A stretch of DNA of 64,000 nt from positions 124,001 to 188,000 of the forward strand of contig CP131057.1 of NCBI GenBank assembly GCA_030657355.1, given 5' to 3'. The position numbers were made by a program, and so were the translations under genes. Origin of the DNA: Radicibacter daui. GTDB lineage: Bacteria > Pseudomonadota > Alphaproteobacteria > Radicibacterales > Radicibacteraceae. Under the pieces are notes generated by a model. That model worked only from the letters and a program-made list of their open reading frames with translations. It made no database searches and was not told where the DNA came from. This document shows positions 60,634 through 64,000 of this stretch, in pieces. Position 1 is the stretch's first letter, and the number at the start of each line of letters is the position of its first letter.

Positions 60634-62619
60634 TCAGGAACGCCGCCGGGCTATCAGCCACAGCATGAAAGGCCCGCCCAGGACTGTGGTGGCGAGCCCT
60701 GCGGGGATCTGGAACGGAAAGATTAGATTGCGGCCCAGCCAGTCAGCGATCAGCAGGATTGCGCCGCCGCACAGCGCGGCGGCCAGAAGCTGTTCGCGGG
60801 CCCGGTGGAAGCCGAGCATGCGGGCAATATGCGGCCCCATAAGCCCGACAAAACTGAGCGGGCCGATAACGATGGTGGCCGTTGCCGTCAGGATGGCTGT
60901 CAGGGCGAAGAGCAGATAGCGCATCATCGCAACCGGAACACCAAGACTGAAGATCGTGACCTGCCCCAGCGGCATCAGGTCAAGCCAGCGGAAGATCAGC
61001 GGGCTGCCTGCCAGGGCAAGCAGGCAAACCGTTGCCGTAAATCCGGCTTCGGCCATGGTGGCGTGATAGGTCGAGCCGGCGACCCATGACAGCAACTGCC
61101 CGAGGCGCGGGTCCTGTGCTGTCATCAGGACGGCCATGATCAGCCCGGTGGCAGAGCTGAGCGCCACGCCGGTCAGAAGCAGCCGGTCACCGGAAAATCC
61201 GGACCGCCTTGAAAGGGCGATCATGAACAGAAGCACGGCCAAAGCGCCGGCGCCGCCAGCAGCAATCTGCATGCTGCGGCTGGCGGTGGCGGTCGAAAAC
61301 ATCAGCACGATAACCCCGAGCATCGCGCCTGAAGAAATGCCAAGAATCTCCGGGCTTGCCATCGGGTTGCCCGTGCCGCGTTGCAGGATGCAGCCGGCCA
61401 TCGCCAGAATGGCACCGGCGCAAAGGGCTGCGAGGGACCGCGGCAGTCGCCAGTCGATCGCGCCCTGCATCTGGTTGACTGATGAGGCAGCCCAGTGGGT
61501 GCCGTCATGCCCGACCACCAGCGTTGCAATGAAGATGGCGGCAAGGATCAGGGTTGCCACGGCGAGCACGATACCAGGACGCGCCCTGCGCGCTGAAGGC
61601 AGGCTGGTGGCCGTCGGCGGAGCGCAGGAGGCGCGAAGGCGTGGCAAAAGATAGAGCAGAAGCGGCGCTCCCAGCAGTGCCGTTGCCGCTCCTGTCGGAA
61701 ACAGGCGATAGGTCGTCGGCAGCAGCTGGATCAGCTGGTCTGTCGTCAGCAGCAAAAATGCGCCAACCAGTGTGGAAAGCAGGAGGTAAAGGCCCGTTCG
61801 CCGCACGCCGAGCGAGCGGACCAGAGCCGGTCCGGCGAGCCCGACAAAGCCGAACACGCCGGCCGCGGCCGTCGTGAAGCCGATGGCGACAACGGCGATC
61901 ACCAGCGCGGCTATCCGGGCTCCGGCGACGGAAAGACCGAGGCTGCGCGCACCTTCATCCTCAAGTCCCAGAAGGGTGAGCGGGCGGATGATGAGGCCGG
62001 AGGCCAGCGCTACGACCAGTAGCCGGGGCGCAAGGAAATTTACCTGTGCCCAGTCCTGCTGGCCCAGATTTCCGGCCCCCCAGAAAAACAACCCGATCAG
62101 CAGATCATGATTGAAGAGGGTGATGATCGCGGCAAAGGCCCCGCAATAAAGACTGACCAGCAATCCTGAAAGGATAACGGTTACCGGCGAGAGCGCCCGC
62201 CGCCAGCTGAGTGCCATGACGGCCGCAAGGGCGAGCCCCGCTCCGATCAGCGCCACGCCTTCACGCCCCAGAACCAATGCGCCGGGAAACCAGACGGTGG
62301 CGATGGCGAGCGCCAGGTGGGCGCCGGCAGAGATGCCGAGGGTTGCCGGTTCGGCAAGCTGGTTGCGCAGCGCCCGTTGCAGAATGGCGCCGGCAAGGGC
62401 AAGCGCGGCGCCGACCAGAAGGGCCATGGCGACCCGGGGCAGGAACGAGAAGCGGAACATCAATGCACGTGTTGCATCGGGCGGAGCCGCCAGCGCGGCG
62501 TCTATCCATCCGCCGACCGGAACAAGCGCGGCGGCATTGAGGGCAAAAAGCGTCGCGCCAAGCAGACTGAGGACTGCGAGCAGGACGAGGGCGGCGGGCA
62601 GTTTCAGATCAGTTATCAT
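60634..62619 (-). CDS. fhuB: Double-length siderophore permease (FhuB-like)
   Basis: 661 residues from the ATG at 62619, which overlaps the fhuD stop (ATGA). The open frame continues further up but out of phase with any homologous sequence. Two FecCD-type halves of about 10 helices are fused: FSFLPRVAMALLVGAALALA with ILQRALRNQLAEPATLGISA in the first, and LPRSLAALCAGAILAMAGCI with LQRGTGNPMASPEILGISSG in the second. A single-chain double permease is the mark of FhuB, the ferric hydroxamate channel. It works with the FhuC ATPase and FhuD binding protein next to it. Confidence 0.93.
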   Translation of the reverse strand: MITDLKLPAALVLLAVLSLLGATLFALNAAALVPVGGWIDAALAAPPDATRALMFRFSFLPRVAMALLVGAALALAGAILQRALRNQLAEPATLGISAGAHLALAIATVWFPGALVLGREGVALIGAGLALAAVMALSWRRALSPVTVILSGLLVSLYCGAFAAIITLFNHDLLIGLFFWGAGNLGQQDWAQVNFLAPRLLVVALASGLIIRPLTLLGLEDEGARSLGLSVAGARIAALVIAVVAIGFTTAAAGVFGFVGLAGPALVRSLGVRRTGLYLLLSTLVGAFLLLTTDQLIQLLPTTYRLFPTGAATALLGAPLLLYLLPRLRASCAPPTATSLPSARRARPGIVLAVATLILAAIFIATLVVGHDGTHWAASSVNQMQGAIDWRLPRSLAALCAGAILAMAGCILQRGTGNPMASPEILGISSGAMLGVIVLMFSTATASRSMQIAAGGAGALAVLLFMIALSRRSGFSGDRLLLTGVALSSATGLIMAVLMTAQDPRLGQLLSWVAGSTYHATMAEAGFTATVCLLALAGSPLIFRWLDLMPLGQVTIFSLGVPVAMMRYLLFALTAILTATATIVIGPLSFVGLMGPHIARMLGFHRAREQLLAAALCGGAILLIADWLGRNLIFPFQIPAGLATTVLGGPFMLWLIARRRS

Positions 62620-63551
62620 GGGAGCAGGTCCGGGGCGGCCAGAGCCTCGGCGGCCAGCCGGGCGAACCGCGCGGCGCAGGGAAGGCCACCATAAAAAAGG
62701 ATGTCTGGCAGGAGCCGGATGCGTCCCTGGCGGATGGGCGCCAGACTGGTCAGCACTGGAATGCGGGCTTTCAGCGCATAGGCCATTCGCGCCGGGGCAC
62801 CGATATTGACGATCCGGGCATCCGGCGCACCCATCAGGCGATCGAGCGTGATGGTGGCATGGCCGAAGATGGATGTTTCGCCGCTCCAGCCATTCCGGAT
62901 GTTCCATCGGTCCAGTACGTTCTGGAACAGGCTGTTGGTGCCGAAAACAAGAGCGCGGTTGGCATCGACAAGGCTGATGATGAAGAGCGGCCGCCCGTCA
63001 TACCGGGCGAGCTTTTCCGTCCCCGCAGCGATGTCGGCGTTTACGCGGTCGACATAGGCAAGGGCGGCCTGATCCGCGCCGATGGCCTGCGCCATCTTTT
63101 CAAGCTGCTCCGCTCCATGGGTCAGGTGATCCGGGTGCAGCAGGCCGGCGGCCAGCAGGTGCGGCTCGAACAGGATGACCTTGCCGATTGGGGCCAGACG
63201 CGGCGCCAGCGCGGCAAGCTGCGGATTCATGATGATGAAGTCCGGTCCAAGCGCGTCGATCAGTTCCAGGTTCGGTTCGGAGCGCAGGCCGAGTTCGCGC
63301 ACATCGGCCGGAATGTCTGGCTCGACCATAAGCCGCCTGTAACGCTCGATTTCGGGAGCGGCGAGGGGGTGGATGCCGAGTGCCAGGATGTTGGCGGCGC
63401 TGCCCCAGTCCAGAGTGGCGATCCTTGGGCGGTTGCTTAGCCCTTGGGCAGAAGCGAAAGCGGGTATTGCCAGCGCGAGGCTGGCAATACCGGTAGCAAA
63501 TCCGCGCCGCGTGACCGGGGCGGAAACAAGAGAGGCGGAAGGCATCGCCAT
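62616..63551 (-). CDS. fhuD: Ferric siderophore periplasmic binding protein (FhuD-like)
   Basis: 311 residues. The N-terminus has a twin-arginine signal (PVTRRGFATGIASLALAIPA, cut near ASA/QGL). PRIATLDWGSAANILALGIH, EPNLELIDALGPDFIIMNPQ and APIGKVILFEP are typical of class III binding proteins with a rigid helix. It binds the iron-loaded siderophore in the periplasm. Its start codon overlaps the receptor stop (TAATG) and its stop overlaps the permease start, so the four genes are translationally coupled. Confidence 0.9.
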   Translation of the reverse strand: MAMPSASLVSAPVTRRGFATGIASLALAIPAFASAQGLSNRPRIATLDWGSAANILALGIHPLAAPEIERYRRLMVEPDIPADVRELGLRSEPNLELIDALGPDFIIMNPQLAALAPRLAPIGKVILFEPHLLAAGLLHPDHLTHGAEQLEKMAQAIGADQAALAYVDRVNADIAAGTEKLARYDGRPLFIISLVDANRALVFGTNSLFQNVLDRWNIRNGWSGETSIFGHATITLDRLMGAPDARIVNIGAPARMAYALKARIPVLTSLAPIRQGRIRLLPDILFYGGLPCAARFARLAAEALAAPDLLP

Positions 63552-64000
63552 TACCAGCGATAGGTCAAGGTTGCCAGGACCGTGCGGCGCTTGCCGGCAA
63601 AGACCGAGTTCGAATAGAAGCCCGGTGTATAATATTCCTTGTCGAGCAGGTTGGTGCCGCTGAGCTGGACCGAGGTGCCGGTGAACTGTGGCCCGAGCTC
63701 GCCAAGATCATAGGAGACCGAGGCATCCAGCAGGGTATAGCCCGGGATTTCCGTTTGTTCGCCGGTGGTGCTGCTCATGACGGTATAGGAACTGCCGACA
63801 TAACGGACACCTGATCCGGCGCTGAAGCCGCGCAGGTCACCCTCGAAGTCGTAATTCAGCCAGGCCGAGGCCATGTGATAGGGCACAGAGTCTGCCTGCG
63901 TGCCGACCTTGCTGTACCCGCTGGTGTTTGCGTTGTCCTTGGTGACGCGGGCATCGGTATAGGTGTAGCTGGCGGCCAGGTTCCAGCCGTCCCACAGCTG
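63551..64000 (-). CDS. TonB-dependent siderophore receptor, C-terminal part (cut by window edge)
   Basis: 149 residues before the stop; the frame is open to the window end. The last strands of the beta-barrel are clear: LAASYTYTDARVTKDN, ASAWLNYDFEGDLRGFSAGS, GVRYVGSSYTVMSS, YTLLDASVSYDLGELGPQFT, then LSGTNLLDKEYYTPG and the terminal TVLATLTYRW, which ends in an aromatic residue for BAM recognition. It is the outer membrane entry point of the Fhu system. The N-terminal signalling domain that would tell whether FecR listens to this receptor lies outside the window. Confidence 0.93.
   Translation of the reverse strand, partial: QLWDGWNLAASYTYTDARVTKDNANTSGYSKVGTQADSVPYHMASAWLNYDFEGDLRGFSAGSGVRYVGSSYTVMSSTTGEQTEIPGYTLLDASVSYDLGELGPQFTGTSVQLSGTNLLDKEYYTPGFYSNSVFAGKRRTVLATLTYRW

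Noticed and set aside
1-64000. CRISPR arrays, rRNA, tRNA, insertion sequences
   Set aside because: I found no regularly spaced repeats, no cloverleaf-like or rRNA-like stretches and no transposase frames when reading through.

Overview
The window looks like chromosomal DNA of a flagellated, GC-rich (roughly 60-65% by eye) alphaproteobacterium, most likely Rhodospirillales-like. Pointers are a DUF1491 protein, a DUF1127 protein, a sigma-54 type flagellar promoter, a tripartite tricarboxylate transporter with its TctD/TctE two-component system, and many small transcriptional-unit overlaps of the ATGA type. The lineage is inference; there is no rRNA or tRNA gene in the window to fix it. No insertion sequence, prophage, integrase or CRISPR array was seen.

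Layout. 1-0.5 kb: a ribbon-helix-helix antitoxin and the start of a ParE/RelE-type toxin cut by the window edge. 0.5-5 kb: a class III nucleotide cyclase followed on the same strand by a very unusual 1027-residue ABC protein that ends in a cyclic-nucleotide-binding domain. 5-7.7 kb: DUF1491, an XRE regulator, and a divergent TetR/O-methyltransferase pair. 7.9-14.4 kb: tctCBA with divergent tctDE and a Tat-exported binding protein. 14.4-17.2 kb: LysR regulator, a 2-oxoglutarate/Fe(II) oxygenase and an amino-acid-type binding protein. 17.2-23.8 kb: AsmA-like protein, DUF892 protein, small Cys-rich protein, racemase-like protein, long-chain acyl-CoA ligase, DUF1127 protein. 23.9-33.2 kb: flagellar hook block on the minus strand (two FlgE-type proteins, one of 998 residues, and a 1136-residue FlgK) preceded by a SPOR-domain lipoprotein, with two sigma-54 promoter candidates. 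33.3-44.2 kb: assorted genes (IclR, PhzF, a repeat/zinc-ribbon protein, SDR, pterin dehydratase, a 550-residue orphan, a beta-hydroxyacid dehydrogenase, a divergent MocR/EamA pair, fliG). 44.2-57.1 kb: a sugar-acid catabolic locus. 57.2-64 kb: a PAS-REC protein, FecI/FecR, and a hydroxamate-type siderophore uptake operon (fhuC, fhuB, fhuD and the 3' end of a TonB-dependent receptor).

The sugar-acid locus is the most coherent system. A single protein fuses an IclR regulator to an SMP-30/lactonase domain; it is followed, with gaps of a few bases or overlaps, by a complete CUT1-type ABC importer, an SDR dehydrogenase, two DHDPS/KDG-aldolase paralogs, an enolase-superfamily dehydratase, 2-dehydro-3-deoxygalactonokinase and KDPGal aldolase. 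Together they can encode uptake, oxidation, lactone opening, dehydration, phosphorylation and cleavage of a galactose-like sugar to pyruvate and glyceraldehyde 3-phosphate (De Ley-Doudoroff route). The intergenic region before it carries two copies of one TGGAW-N5-WTCCA palindrome, which fits autoregulation and control of the divergent enolase-superfamily gene.

The most novel-looking item is the cyclase plus cyclic-nucleotide-binding ABC protein pair: the ABC ATPase region is enlarged, carries three copies of a Q-loop-type module, and has a degenerate signature and Walker B, which suggests an ABC scaffold gated by a cyclic nucleotide made by its neighbour. Start codons were adjusted from the longest open frames to ATG/TTG codons with a plausible Shine-Dalgarno or with the known family N-terminus.
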